Part shown: piece after piece, positions 1 to 10,267 of the stretch
Layout: each line of letters starts with the position of its first letter
Position numbering within the stretch: the first letter of the stretch is position 1
DNA from: Arabidopsis thaliana
Lineage: Eukaryota > Streptophyta > Magnoliopsida > Brassicales > Brassicaceae
Reading direction: 5' to 3'
Length of the DNA stretch: 64,000 nt
NCBI RefSeq assembly: GCF_000001735.4
Contig: NC_003075.7
Location: 10,169,001 to 10,233,000 of the forward strand
The notes under the pieces: model-generated
The model's database searches: none
What the model was told of the DNA's origin: nothing
The model's input: only the letters and a program-made list of their open reading frames with translations
Program-made: the position numbers and the translations under genes

Positions 1-474
1 TGTTGCAACATCTAAATAATATATATAAATATATATGTTATAGCATATTATATAAATTATAGCATAGTCAAAGTGAGTTCAACGTCATGTTTCCATCAAG
101 CCCCAAAACTATGATTAAAGCAGACGAAATAAAATGTGTTACCACCAAGGAACTTACAAAATTTATATGTAAAATTAATTTTCCAAAATAATAATTTGGA
201 CAATATTATATACTTTAGTTAAGGCCCAGTGTATACTTCACGGCCCATGTTAAGTTTCGGTTTATAACTTTGGTTTGTTTGGTTTAAATGTTCAGACTAG
301 TTTCCTTTATATGTGGTTTAAAAGTGGAAAGTCTCCAAAAAATTGAAGGCCTTTCCGATAGTTCAGGCTAAATAGAAGGAATCACCGGTCGTCTAAAACA
401 AGGGAAGATATTTAAACTCATCAGACTCTCCCACCATTTAAAGACTACTACGAATATGGAGACAAGGTTTCCAA

Positions 475-834
475 ATGTTGCAAAAATCACCCTACATCTT
501 TATCTCCGACGACAATGATCAGAATAATCTCCAGTACACGAGCTTGAAAGACGTGATCTCAAGTTCCGATGGATTTGGTTCGTTGTTTTGTCACCCACAA
601 TACAGTGTTCCTTCACAAGATGGTTTTCTCTTGTCAGAGATGGATTCTTCTAACATCGCCATTAGCAACGAGCTCGTGAAAAGAGCAGCCTCGATGTATG
701 TTCAATCTTCTATGATTGTCATTGCTCCTGACACGAATTGGTTCCAGAGATTCTGTTTGAAGGCTAAGCATCAGGCGGTTGCTGCGATTGATTGTCTTAG
801 ACCGGTTTGCCGGATTTTCGCTCGGTCTAGTTAA
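475..834 (+). CDS. Small plant protein of unknown function, 119 aa, single exon
   Basis: This intronless frame encodes 119 residues. I do not recognise a function. The N-terminal half is acidic and polar with a 'SLKDVI' stretch. The middle has 'NELVKRAASMYVQSS', which looks like an amphipathic helix. The C-terminus is Cys- and basic-rich ('CLRPVCRIFARSS'). There is no signal peptide and no clear membrane segment. The composition fits a class of short plant proteins made of a conserved helix plus a basic tail, but that is a loose impression. A 20-codon upstream frame starts at 456 and ends at 518, overlapping the chosen start in another frame, so translation could be damped. The chosen ATG gives the longest frame. 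Codon use and length support a real gene, but no expression evidence is visible. Confidence 0.6.
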   Translation: MLQKSPYIFISDDNDQNNLQYTSLKDVISSSDGFGSLFCHPQYSVPSQDGFLLSEMDSSNIAISNELVKRAASMYVQSSMIVIAPDTNWFQRFCLKAKHQAVAAIDCLRPVCRIFARSS

Positions 835-1023
835 GAGATGTCTTTAGAAAGGGTGATTCTAATTCTTCTTAGTAATTGTGTAAATATTGTATATAATTTT
901 AGATTATCAAATAAAATTTCTCAATCATTCAACAGTTTTTTTTTTACTTCACCTGAAGCATAAGAACTCATTTATGAACATCATACCTACGTAGATTAAG
1001 CATCACGCCCAAGTCTTTTCCTT

Positions 1024-2221
1024 TTAACGTTTCTTCTTAGCTCGTTTGGAAGAAGACCTCAACGTCTCTTTTCTCAGATCTTCCGTAGCTTTTGTGTCCA
1101 GGAACGGCTGCAAAATAAGAGCAAAATCTCAAACAAGTTAACACATGAAAAGCCGGGTTCATCAACTTTCACTGTTTAGGTTCCAAGTCTAACAATTTCA
1201 ATCCCAACATCAAAGAACCCTTTGGATTTTATGCCCTTGGTAGTTCTTTGCGTTTAAGCTACTTCTTGGTCCGACCTCGTAGTCCATTATAAGAGTCTGA
1301 TCCTTAGATTAATTCATTGGTTTCATGCTTTGATTTGTATATCTATAGAGTCGATAAGCAACTAATATGATATATAAATCAAGACTCTATTAAGATAGAT
1401 AACAATGGGTTCATTCTACATCTAAATATTGCTACAAGTTCAAACAAACAATGAAGTAGATAGGAAATGGATTTCTAACCTCGTCCTTTCTCTTTTGGAG
1501 CTCCAGAAGCTCTCGGCAAAGAGCAAGACACTCAACGTGGTAAGCAGCAGCTAAATCCTTAATCAAAGCTTTCCTTTTGATGATCCCAATCACTTTCAAA
1601 AGAACCAATTCAAAGCATTTGGTTAGAGAAATCACACTGCAGAGATATTGAAAGAAGTAAAAATAGCAAGCTGGTGAATCATGATCAGAGCAAAAACATA
1701 AGTATGATCTTAAACATCAATGTTTCATCTTAAAGATAATCCTTCATAGCTATCTATACAGTTGCTTTAAGAATGCAGATTGAGAATCACTAAACTTCCA
1801 TGAATCTTCTTCATTTGATTTTTTTATGAAACTAAGAAACAGAATCAATGTTCACAATCAGTTTTAACTATAATCTCTCACTCAGCAAAGTAAAGAGAAG
1901 CTCTTTCTCTACACTTAGTCAAATTAGTGATTATGCAGGACCAAGGATTTTCGATTAGAACTACAAAAAATGCGAGCTTTGGGTACGATTAAAAAGATCA
2001 TTCTAATTGAAGGGAGATAATAGAAAAACCCAGAAAGCAAAACCCTAGAAATCAATTTGATGTTGCAGAAGAAAAGGGGAAAGTAAGATATTACTTCGAC
2101 TAGGATCGAATGTAGCCGGAGGAGTAGACGTTTCCGGTGGGGGATGTTCGGGTTGGGATGAAGATTCCGGCGGAGAAGGAAGAGGAGGTTCCGGTGAAGT
2201 TCGCTTCTCTTCTTCCGCCAT
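1024..2221 (-). CDS. Small proline-rich / basic-tailed protein, three exons, about 107 aa
   Basis: I assembled three exons on the minus strand: 2095-2221, 1480-1592 and 1024-1107. All junctions are GT-AG and phases agree, giving 107 residues. The N-terminal 40 residues are Pro/Ser/Glu-rich and look disordered. The middle exon is a helix ('KDLAAAYHVECLALCRELLELQ') that could be a short coiled coil. The tail is strongly basic ('SSKRAKKKR'), a likely nuclear localisation signal. An upstream in-frame ATG at 2251 would add ten residues. I do not recognise a family function; a small nuclear adaptor is an inference from composition only. The acceptor of exon 2 (ttttgaaag) is weak, so this boundary is the least certain part of the model. 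Confidence 0.6.
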
Positions 2222-2524
2222 TGAAGAAGTTTCAAGAAATTTTTTTCCCACAGAGATTTTTATTTTATTAAAGTCAGCTGAAGTAAATACAAAATCTCCT
2301 TATTGCTATTTTCCACTGTGATTTATTTATTTCCGTTTTGTTAAAAAAGTTTTAAAAGCTCTTTATAATGTCATTTTATCAAATAGTGATACTATTATAT
2401 TTTAATTTCTTTCATATAATTTATCATTGTTTATTTCGCTGAGGGAAAAAAAACTATAAAGTCGTTTAAAAAAAAACAAATCCAACTATATTTTGTAAAA
2501 CCACCTATAAATAGTACAATTAAT

Positions 2525-2666
2525 CGATAAACGGTCTATTTCCCCATGGGAACTATCGCATCTGGCTAGATGAAGCCCGATCTTTGACCTCTTGCTATTT
2601 ACCCATGAAATGAAAGTTAAACGTCTATTTCCCCACCAAATAAAAGTTGAAGAGCTTAATGTCCCC
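2525..2666 (+). repeat. Left terminal inverted repeat of the MULE
   Basis: The first 142 bp of the element match the reverse complement of 6155-6296 with about five mismatches. The best conserved core includes 'tttccccatgggaactatcg'. Just inside it, the segment 'agagcttaatgtcc' is repeated (2651-2664 and about 2682-2695), an internal duplication not present in the right arm. Confidence 0.9.
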
Positions 2667-2926
2667 GAAATAAAACTTCGAGAGCTTAATGTCCATAGAA
2701 CTGGATTAAGTCGGTTTACTGTATGCGAAACCGATGACTTAACCAACTAAACCTATTTAGAACCAGAATAAACCTAATTTAAACCAAAATTATGACCCGT
2801 AACCCGACTCTCGAACCTAAAAAAAAAAATCCCCAAATTCTCTCCCGACGAACCCTAATTTCACTCCCGACGAATCCTCAAATCCAGTTTTTCCAAACCC
2901 TAGAACTTTGATCGATCGATGTCGGG

Positions 2927-5176
2927 ATGTCGTTAATCCATCACGACCCCGATCTTGTTGGTGATGTCGATCCCGAAGCTGAAGACAGAGATAACTTTCA
3001 CCTGGAAGAAATGCTAAACGAGTGGACCGACGAACCACCAATTCGCCACGACGTGTACCCGGAGAGCGATGGTGAAGGAGCCGACGACAGTTCCGACATA
3101 CATGTGAGGCGTGGTGATGGGTTTTTGTACCACAAGCAGAGTTTCTTCAGTGGAGTTGCGTTCAAAGAGGCGGTTATAGATTATGCTCTGAGAACTGGAC
3201 ATAATCTGAAGCAATACAGGTATGATAAAGATAAAATTGGGTTCATCTGTGTTGGTTGCGATGGTAAAGAGGGTGGTGCTAAGTGTGAGTGGAAAGTTTA
3301 TGCGGCTATACTCCCGAGTGATAATATGTGGAAGATTAGGAAGTTTATTGACACACATAGCTGTATCCCTAATGGAGAATGTGAGATGTTTAAGGTGCCG
3401 CATATAGCTAGATTGTTTGTTGATAAAATTAGGGATAGTCCTGAATTTTACTTGCCGGCAAAGATTGAAGAAATCATTTTAGAACAGTGGAAGATCAGTG
3501 TCACTAGGAATCAATGTCAGTCTGCAAGAAAGAAGGCTTTGCAATGGATTGAAAAGGAGTATGATGATCAGTTTTCAAGACTAAGGGACTATGCGGCTGA
3601 GATTCTTGAATCAAACAAGGATTCACACGTTGAGGTTGAATGTTTGGTCAGCGATGAAGGTAAAGACATGTTCAATAGGTTCTATGTATGTTTTGACAGC
3701 CTTAGAAGAACTTGGAAGGAGTCTTGTAGGCCTCTTATAGGCATAGATGGTTGTTTTCTAAAGAACAAAGTTAAGGGACAATTACTTGTAGCCTTAGGTA
3801 GGGATGCAAACAATCGCATATATCCTATAGCTTGGGGGGTTGTTAAGGTAGAGAACACAGATAATTGGGTGTAGTTTATGAAGCTGCTGAAAGAGGATTT
3901 CGATTTAAGTGATGGTGAGGGCTTCATCATGATATCAGATAGGCAAAAGGTAGCTTACCTTGTCTTGTATATGTTTTATTGTCATTTGAATTTGTTTAAT
4001 GTTATCTAATGTTTGTTTCATTGTTTCAGGGTTTAATCAAAGCGGTTCAGCTTGAGTTACCCAAGATAGAGCATCGAATGTGTGTGCAACACATCTATGG
4101 GAATTTGAAGAAGACTTATGGCAGTAAAACAATGATAAAACCATTGCTTTGGAATTTGGCTTGGTCTTATAATGAGACCGAGTACAAGCAGCATTTGGAG
4201 AAGATACGGTGCTATGACACTAAAGTCTATGAGTCTGTGATGAAGACAAATCCAAGGAGTTGGGTTAGGGCATTTCAAAAGATAGGCAGCTTCTGTGAGG
4301 ACGTTGACAACAACTCAGTGGAGTCTTTCAATGGATCTCTGAACAAGGCAAGAGAGAAGCAATTTGTTGCGATGTTAGAGACAATCAGAAGAATGGCTAT
4401 GGTGAGGATTGCCAAACGGTCTGTGGAATCTCATACTCACACAGGTTAGCTACTCTATATAGCCTTTTTATTCAATGTTTCTTAACCTGATGATTTAATG
4501 CATATATTTCTCTTACTTTGCAGGTGTCTGTACACCTTATGTGATGAAGTTCTTAGCTGGTGAGCACAAGGTCGCTTCTACTGCCAAGGTGGCTCCCGGT
4601 ACTAATGGGATGTATGAAGTCAGACATGGTGGAGATACTCACCGTGTAGACTTGGCTGCTTACACTTGTACCTGCATAAAGTGGCAGATTTGTGGAATCC
4701 CGTGTGAGCATGCATATGGCGTCATCCTCCACAAGAAGCTTCAACCAGAGGACTTTGTATGTCAATGGTTTAGGACAGCAATGTGGAAGAAGAATTACAC
4801 GGATGGCCTCTTTCCACAAAGGGGTCCTAAGTTCTGGCCCGAGAGTAATGGTCCGAGAGTGTTTGCGGCTGAGCCACCAGAAGGAGAAGAAGACAAGAAG
4901 ATGACAAAGGCTGAGAAGAAAAGGAAAAAGGGTGTGAATGAGTCTCCTACTAAGAAGCAGCCAAAAGCTAAGAAAAGAATCATGCATTGTGGAGTTTGTG
5001 GGGCAGCTGATCATAATTCAAGACACCATAAGAATGACAAGGTTTGTGTTTAGATAATTTATGACATTTTGGTTCACTCTTGTTGGATTATACTAACACT
5101 TGGTCTTCTTTTGCAGGTTTCTTCTTCGCAGCTTTCTCAGCTTGAACCAAGTCAAGGTTCACTCACTCAAGCTTGA
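2927..5176 (+). CDS. MULE transposase (MuDR/MULE family), one in-frame stop
   Basis: There are four exons: 2927-3949, 4030-4444, 4524-5041 and 5117-5176. Phases agree and together make 672 codons. Residues about 65-145 resemble the MuDR DNA-binding domain: an aromatic-rich helix, then C..C and HSC zinc ligands. The MULE DDE core follows, with D274 in 'GIDG', D338 in 'SDR' and a candidate E near 439 in 'VESFNG'. The 'CVQHIYGNLKK' motif typical of the family lies between the last two. A SWIM zinc finger (CTC...CGIPCEH) comes next. A lysine-rich region and a CX2C...H zinc knuckle near the end follow. Codon 316 (3872-3874) is TAG where Trp is usual in 'NWVWFMK'; the frame continues perfectly beyond it, so this is a single nonsense change in an otherwise intact gene. 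Confidence 0.88.
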
Positions 5177-5410
5177 TCGAGTTTTAGAACTAGGGAACTT
5201 ATTTTGTCGTTGTCACTAGGTCTTTTGCTTCTTTGTTTTTCTCGGATTATTGTACTTGAACGAATGAAATGAAGCCATTAGGTCTTTTGAGTATTTGTTT
5301 CATTTGTTTTCACGGGTTATTGTTCTTTCTAACACAAGTCATTTCTAACATAAACACAAACAATAGTAGTCAAAGGTACAAACACAAACAAGAGTACAAT
5401 AACTAAGCAT

Positions 5411-5960
5411 TCATCCTACAAGTTTGGTAAACCCAATCATGATCATACACCCTAACACCATGACAATCATTAGCTTCTTATTGCTTGCTTTCGCTTCAGA
5501 CAAAGCTTCTTCAACTTTCTCAAGTACCTCCTTCTCTATCTTCATTTCAACCTTCTCGGAAACCATCTTTTCAAACTCCAATTTCTCTATTGTAAGCTCT
5601 TTCAGCTTTTGCTCAAATTCACCATTTTTTGCTGCCAATGTCTCTATCTCATTGAGCAAGGCATCATCAACCCATTTAAAAGTGTGTTCATCATTCCTTA
5701 GCTACATATGAACAATGATCTTTCAAAATTAGAAGAATCTAAACATCAAAACAGAAGAATTACATTCATTATAGGATTAACATTACCCTATTTAGTGCAG
5801 CTAAACCACAACGATAGTATCGTCGGCAAGGATTCGAATCCGATTTCGAAATGAGAACAACGACTGCTTCCCCACACCAACATCTCTTTGGCACTCCAAC
5901 CACTCTTCCTCGACCACGAGGTCCTGTAGATCCCGACGAACTTGATGACAGATTGCTCAT
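5411..5960 (-). CDS. GRF-type zinc finger, coiled-coil, membrane-tail protein inside the MULE
   Basis: Two exons (5787-5960 and 5411-5701, GT-AG, phase 0) give 154 residues. The N-terminus is Ser/Gly-rich. Residues about 26-75 match the plant GRF zinc finger: 'CWCGE', then 'NPCRRYYRC', then 'HTFKWVDDAL'. A long Glu/Lys-rich coiled coil of about 55 residues follows, then a C-terminal hydrophobic segment ('LMIVMVLGCMIMIG') that could anchor the protein in a membrane. This architecture is that of the many small At4g04775-like plant proteins. The gene lies wholly between the element's inverted repeats, tail-to-tail with the transposase (235 bp between stops). Both frames are open. It is either a captured host gene or a second element gene; I cannot tell which from this copy. 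Confidence 0.8.
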
Positions 5961-6154
5961 CTTTCAACTGAAAATCAAAAAATTGGGAATCGATTTAGGG
6001 TTCTTGAGTTTTGAGTTTGGGGTTTTAGATTTTGGATTTGGGATTCGACAATGGATCGGGTTTTTAAAAGGAATCCGGGTTTTTTTGGTTTGGTTTTGAC
6101 CGATAATATGGTTTCGTCTCGGGTTTACGTATCAAACCGAAGTAACCACGATTT

Positions 6155-6296
6155 GGGGACATTAAGCTCTTGAACTTTTAATTGGTGGGGAATTAGACGT
6201 TTAACTTTCATTTCATGGGTAAATAGCAAGAGGTCAAAGATCGGGCTTCATCTAGCCAGATGCGATAGTTCCCATGGGGAAATAGACCGTTTCTCC
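6155..6296 (-). repeat. Right terminal inverted repeat of the MULE
   Basis: This is the reverse complement of the left repeat. It begins at 'ggggacattaagctc' on the plus strand and ends at the 9-bp target duplication 6297-6305. It includes the 'cgatagttcccatggggaaa' core. Confidence 0.9.
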
Positions 6297-6459
6297 ACAA
6301 TTAATTTATTCGGGTATCTTTTATCAACTGTTTTTTTTCTTACTTTCTAGAACCTCTAAAGTTAGCACAAGAATTAAATTAAGAAATTACCATGTCGTTA
6401 TCTTGATATTTTCGATAATTACATAACCTTATAAAGTCTTCTAATCTTTCTCTATAGTC

Positions 6460-6467
6460 TATATAAA
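6460..6467 (+). promoter_or_regulatory. TATA box for the 6588 gene
   Basis: TATATAAA lies 128 bp before the ATG at 6588, a normal plant distance allowing a leader of about 95 bases. Confidence 0.5.
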
Positions 6468-6587
6468 GTCCTTCCTTTGTTCCCAACCATTAATTTAAGA
6501 AACAATCAAATCTTTCATACATAACACCTTAATCTTCCTTCCTCTGCCCATTGCAAGAAAACAAAACAAGACTCTTAAAACGCATCA

Positions 6588-6824
6588 ATGGCGAATGATA
6601 TGAGGTTTATTCAAACATGGGGAGAGGTCACACCTTCACTATCTCATCGGATTCAGCAGAGACGATTATCGAGGAGCATCTCGCAGCCTAAATTGGAAAC
6701 GATTTTCGAAGAAGGATGTGATAGTTTTGCAGTCAATGCGCCTAAACGGATTGTGATATTTCTTCCCCTTCTACTCTCGATGATTTTGTACTTTGTCTTG
6801 TACAAGACTATCAAATACTATTGA
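6588..6824 (+). CDS. Small tail-anchored-like protein with LETIFEE motif, 78 aa
   Basis: This intronless frame encodes 78 residues. It has an Arg/Ser-rich region ('RRLSRSIS'), then 'PKLETIFEEGCDSF', then a C-terminal hydrophobic segment of about 20 residues ('IVIFLPLLLSMILYFVLY') and the short tail 'KTIKYY'. This order suggests a tail-anchored membrane protein with a cytosolic N-terminus. A TATA box sits 128 bp upstream. The neighbouring minus-strand gene at 7264-7530 shares the LETIFEE motif, the Arg/Ser stretch before it and a hydrophobic tail ending LY(K/R). I do not know a function for the family. The shared motif and promoter make it unlikely to be a chance frame. Confidence 0.65.
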   Translation: MANDMRFIQTWGEVTPSLSHRIQQRRLSRSISQPKLETIFEEGCDSFAVNAPKRIVIFLPLLLSMILYFVLYKTIKYY

Positions 6825-7263
6825 TTGCTTCTTCAATTTGTAATATGGATGTCTTGTTAATAACAAAATCTATCCATGATTTTAGGTAAATATAAAGAGC
6901 TAGGATTTGAAAGAGCCGAGCTTATTTCTACTAGAAAATGTGTGTTTGCATATGTAACAACCCGTTCTAACCATGTTCAGAAGAGTTATATGGGCCAAAG
7001 ATCTAGAATTAATCGTCATATATAGTTTGTTCTCAAAATTTGATAGCAAGTACCTATTTTTTGTTGAATTAATAAGGGGTGTTTTTGCATATGAATTCAT
7101 TTGTCAAAAGTTCTTATTGGTAAAAGCCAGAACTATGAGCATAAAACACATGTTATAGATATTTGTGAATCAAATTAACACTATGAATAACATAAGCTTA
7201 TAGAAAACTCTTCTCCTTACTCATAGTTACATTTGAAATACTTATGCATATTTGTATATATGT

Positions 7264-7530
7264 TCAAGAAAATCGAACAACACGATCCTGTCTATACAAC
7301 AAAACACAAGATACGGCTGATATGATCGCCGGAACAAGAAGAAACAAACGATTTCTTTGTCCCACGACGACAGTGTGATAACGATCTTGATGACAAAAAT
7401 CATCGGATCTTTCTTCAAAAATGGTCTCAAGTGTCGGAGACATTGAACAACTCCGGCGAGAAATCACCGGCGCCGGCGCCATTTCAGCTCCTAATAAGAA
7501 TCTTATTCTTCCTAATTCTGATCTAACCAT
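7264..7530 (-). CDS. Small tail-anchored-like protein with LETIFEE motif, 88 aa
   Basis: The frame encodes 88 residues, or 72 if the second ATG ('MAPAPVIS') is used. It contains 'SRRSCSMSPTLETIFEERSDDF', a spacer rich in His and Arg, a hydrophobic segment ('LFLLVPAIISAVSCVLLY') and a basic tail 'RQDRVVRFS'. The core matches the convergent gene at 6588-6824. A TATA-like run on the minus strand (7643-7650) lies about 115 bp upstream. The two genes are 439 bp apart, tail-to-tail, so they may be an inverted duplicate pair that has diverged outside the motif. The function is unknown; a membrane-anchored regulator is only a guess. Confidence 0.62.
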   Translation of the reverse strand: MVRSELGRIRFLLGAEMAPAPVISRRSCSMSPTLETIFEERSDDFCHQDRYHTVVVGQRNRLFLLVPAIISAVSCVLLYRQDRVVRFS

Positions 7531-7642
7531 GACCTCAATCTTTTTTAGTTTATTTATTTTTTCTCGTTCTTGAAAATGTTTTAAGAGAAAGCTGTGAAAG
7601 TATTCAGATTGTAATGAGTTTCAATGGTGAATTCTTGGTCTG

Positions 7643-7650
7643 TATATATA
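7643..7650 (-). promoter_or_regulatory. TATA box for the 7530 gene
   Basis: TATATATA, read on the minus strand, lies about 115 bp before the ATG at 7530. Confidence 0.45.
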
Positions 7651-7699
7651 GAGTTTGATGCAAGGCGACAAAAATAAAAAACACGGTTTCAATTTGTTG

Positions 7700-8736
7700 A
7701 GAAAAAGTTTTAAGAAAAAAAGACACAGATGTATTAACGGTTGTCTTTGGTCCAAATTGACTGAATGGTCTGTATTACTACACACGTACGTACTAATTTT
7801 GATATAACAAAATTAGATATTGTAGATGTAACGACAAAGTTTTCTCTCTATGATTTGTTGATGCATAGAAACAAAACAAAAAAAAAAAATCGAACTGTCT
7901 CAAGAATATCTTTGGGATATTTTTTAATCAAGATCTTTTACCATACGTATTGCTGTGCAATATGTTTTTGCTTAAATATTGATGTTCAGTCTAATTAAAC
8001 CGACTGTACCAAGCCAAAATCATGCACAAAAGATGATTAAAAGTGGAACCAAAAGATAAATATATTAATTCAGTTTTAACCTATAGTAGTTTGTGTTAGA
8101 ACCATTGATATGTCACTCGGATTGAAGTTCACATAATGCATGATCATAATTCTATATGAATGATCTATGTAGTCAATTAATTATAGTTTCCATCACTGAT
8201 ACCTTTCAAGTTTGATCGTATACAAGTTTGAATTTTAAAAATTATTAATAAATGTAAAGAAAATAAAGCCTGTAAAGATTAAAATAATCCCACGAGTCAC
8301 AACTTGAAAGTCGGAGAATATGTTGTGAGAAGAAGAAATAAAAAAATATGGGAGAACTATGACAGTATTATCGAGCCCACATTTCGCTTTACAAGTCTTG
8401 TTTGGTTAGCTGTAGTTATCTCTACGTGTACCAAAGAGACTCACAGATGAGAGATTCATTTTTAAAAGTTTGTCAACGTTCAATATCTTTTACAACGTCT
8501 AGAAGCTAATCTTCTTTTTATCATTCTATTTCTAAACAAATAACTCCTTTTACTCTAAAAGCACAAATAGCTTTTAATTAGCAACCAAAACTTTTTGCTC
8601 ATATAAAAATATATTATTTATCCACTTTTGCTTAATTTTACAAGTTGTCTCACTATAGTTTCACAAATACAAATATTCAGCAATAATATCTACAAGAACA
8701 AGAAGAAGAAGAACCATCTTTTTAAATTGAAGAAAC
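7700..8736. other. Intergenic, no gene seen
   Basis: This is AT-rich DNA with only short chance frames. No transposon ends, tRNA boxes or coding homology stood out. Confidence 0.5.
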
Positions 8737-9062
8737 CTAACCTATGAACATCTCTAGCGATAATCTCTCAACAAACTTAAACACATGTGTGACAACTGAC
8801 AATCCATACAGATTCTTATTGACCTTAATCGGAGCTATTATTGGAATCACAATAAAACCTAAACGCAACCGCAAGTTTTTCACTGTGATATACCAAAAAC
8901 TTCTCCTTTGCACTTCTCTCCACATAAATATTGAATATCTGTTTCAGTCACCGGAACATATCCAACTCTGTTCAAACACTTTCTAAGCTCATCAAGCTTT
9001 CTATAAATCTCTTTGTTGCTACTCAGACGAGTTCTTGTGAACTTTCCCTCAGCAAGAACCAC
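8737..9062 (-). pseudogene. PPR-DYW protein fossil, C-terminal part (copy 1)
   Basis: Read on the minus strand, two overlapping frames give pieces of the C-terminus of a DYW-type pentatricopeptide repeat protein. 'SNKEIYRKLDELRKCLNRVGYVPVTETD' matches the E+/linker region. 'KNLRLRLGFIVIPIIAPIKVNKNLYG' matches the DYW-domain start (usual form: EKLA.AFG..P...PIRV.KNL). The two pieces are in different frames, and the Cys/His zinc ligands of a live DYW domain are not seen. No upstream PPR motifs are evident. It is a host gene fragment, not expressed as a full protein. Confidence 0.6.
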
Positions 9063-9446
9063 TTCTCATATTGATGCATTCCACATCAAACGACATTTTC
9101 TCCATCGCTTCAGTTCACATCATTCATATATACCAGTGTAATGTTTCTTGTGTCCCGTTTAACACGAAACCGAGATTCTTCCACGGGTCTCAAAAAAGTG
9201 TTTCCCCTCCAATACAAGTCCTACATAGTTTCATGCACAGAGGACGGCGCTCGCTAGAGTAATATTGTTTGGCGAATTTCATTAAGGAAGCAGCTTCACC
9301 ATGTAATGTAACGAAACTGTTCCTGAAATAGCCGGGAATAAGCGTCACTATTTAATTTCTGGTTCTGTGATCTTTGCAAACCGAATTAAACCGGGAATAA
9401 AGTATTGTGTTAAAAGCTAATTTAAGTATTAAAAAATGGAACTATG

Positions 9447-9620
9447 ATCACCAATTCGAGCCCAGTTAAAGTGGTTATCTCTCTATATGTGGCTTATGGA
9501 GGAGATTCCATCAGGGTTCGAGCGGCGTATTGGTACGAATGGAGAAGGAAAGTTGGTTTCTCTCCATCTACTTAATTGATCCTTCGATGTCAATCTATAA
9601 GGTAATCTAAATTACTTTTT
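9447..9620 (+). mobile_element. tRNA-derived SINE-like element, internally shortened
   Basis: It begins 'atcaccaattcgagcccag' and has a degenerate pol III A box (ttaaagtgg) and a B box-like 'gggttcgagcg' about 40 bp later. It ends with 'ggtaatctaaattac' followed by a T run. The same head, boxes and end occur in the longer copy at 11260-11575, so both belong to one family. This copy lacks most of the middle. Confidence 0.5.
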
Positions 9621-9789
9621 TTTTGGCTTTTACTTCGAGAAATTTTCCAAAAAAATAAATAATATACATGAATATTTTTTGTTTCCTAAATAAGATGTTG
9701 TTAGGTAAAAATCATGTATTTATTAAAAGACGTTGGAAGCCAACAATTTGTTAAATGTGAATTGATACATAGAAAGCTGAAATACTAAG

Positions 9790-10028
9790 AGAGATAAACT
9801 CGGTATAATTGATGATATATAATCGAAACTACATTTAAACCAGAGAGTACAGAAAGAGCAGCTTGAAGCAAGTGGCAATGCTAGAAGGGCATTCCACTAT
9901 CACGGAACTATTACCCCAAGGCACACCTTGTCGCAGTTGCTTACTTTCTTCGACTATTCTGTACCTCTCTCGATTAAAGACATTCGGGAGGAGCTATTCA
10001 ACTATTATCAGCTATTGAGTCTCTGAGT
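9790..10028 (+). other. Unexplained 68-codon open stretch
   Basis: After a stop just upstream, the frame containing 'VQKEQLEASGNARRAFHYHG' and 'LSIKDIREELFNYYQ' stays open to a TGA near 10026. It has no ATG at its head and is less AT-rich than its surroundings. I recognise no family. It could be a fragment of a lost gene or chance. Confidence 0.25.
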
Positions 10029-10267
10029 GGATTTCCTCTCATCCTCATAGATCTCTCAGTTGTTAAACCTGCCATCGATAATCTCTACTAAGTTTATATG
10101 ATTTTGGTAGTAGTCACTCTTTCAAGAGAACATTAAAGAAAGAATCTTAAACCACTTTTTGTCAAATAAAAAGAAAAGAATGTTGGACCACAAGTTACAT
10201 AGATAGAGATCATTTTAACAAACATCAATATGAATCCTCACGCGTCGAGTGAGACCTGAACGTTATA

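Larger units (their letters stand above)
2525..6296 (+). mobile_element. Complete Mutator-like element (TIR-MULE), 3.77 kb
   Basis: The ends are 142-bp inverted repeats (2525-2666 and 6155-6296) with about five mismatches. They are flanked by a perfect 9-bp direct repeat, ACAATTAAT, at 2516-2524 and 6297-6305. A 9-bp target duplication is the hallmark of Mutator transposition. Inside are a MuDR-type transposase gene on the plus strand (2927-5176) and a convergent two-exon gene on the minus strand (5411-5960). The clean TIRs and intact duplication point to a fairly recent insertion. The transposase has one in-frame stop, so this copy is probably no longer autonomous unless the stop is bypassed. 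It is a plain DNA transposon. Confidence 0.9.
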
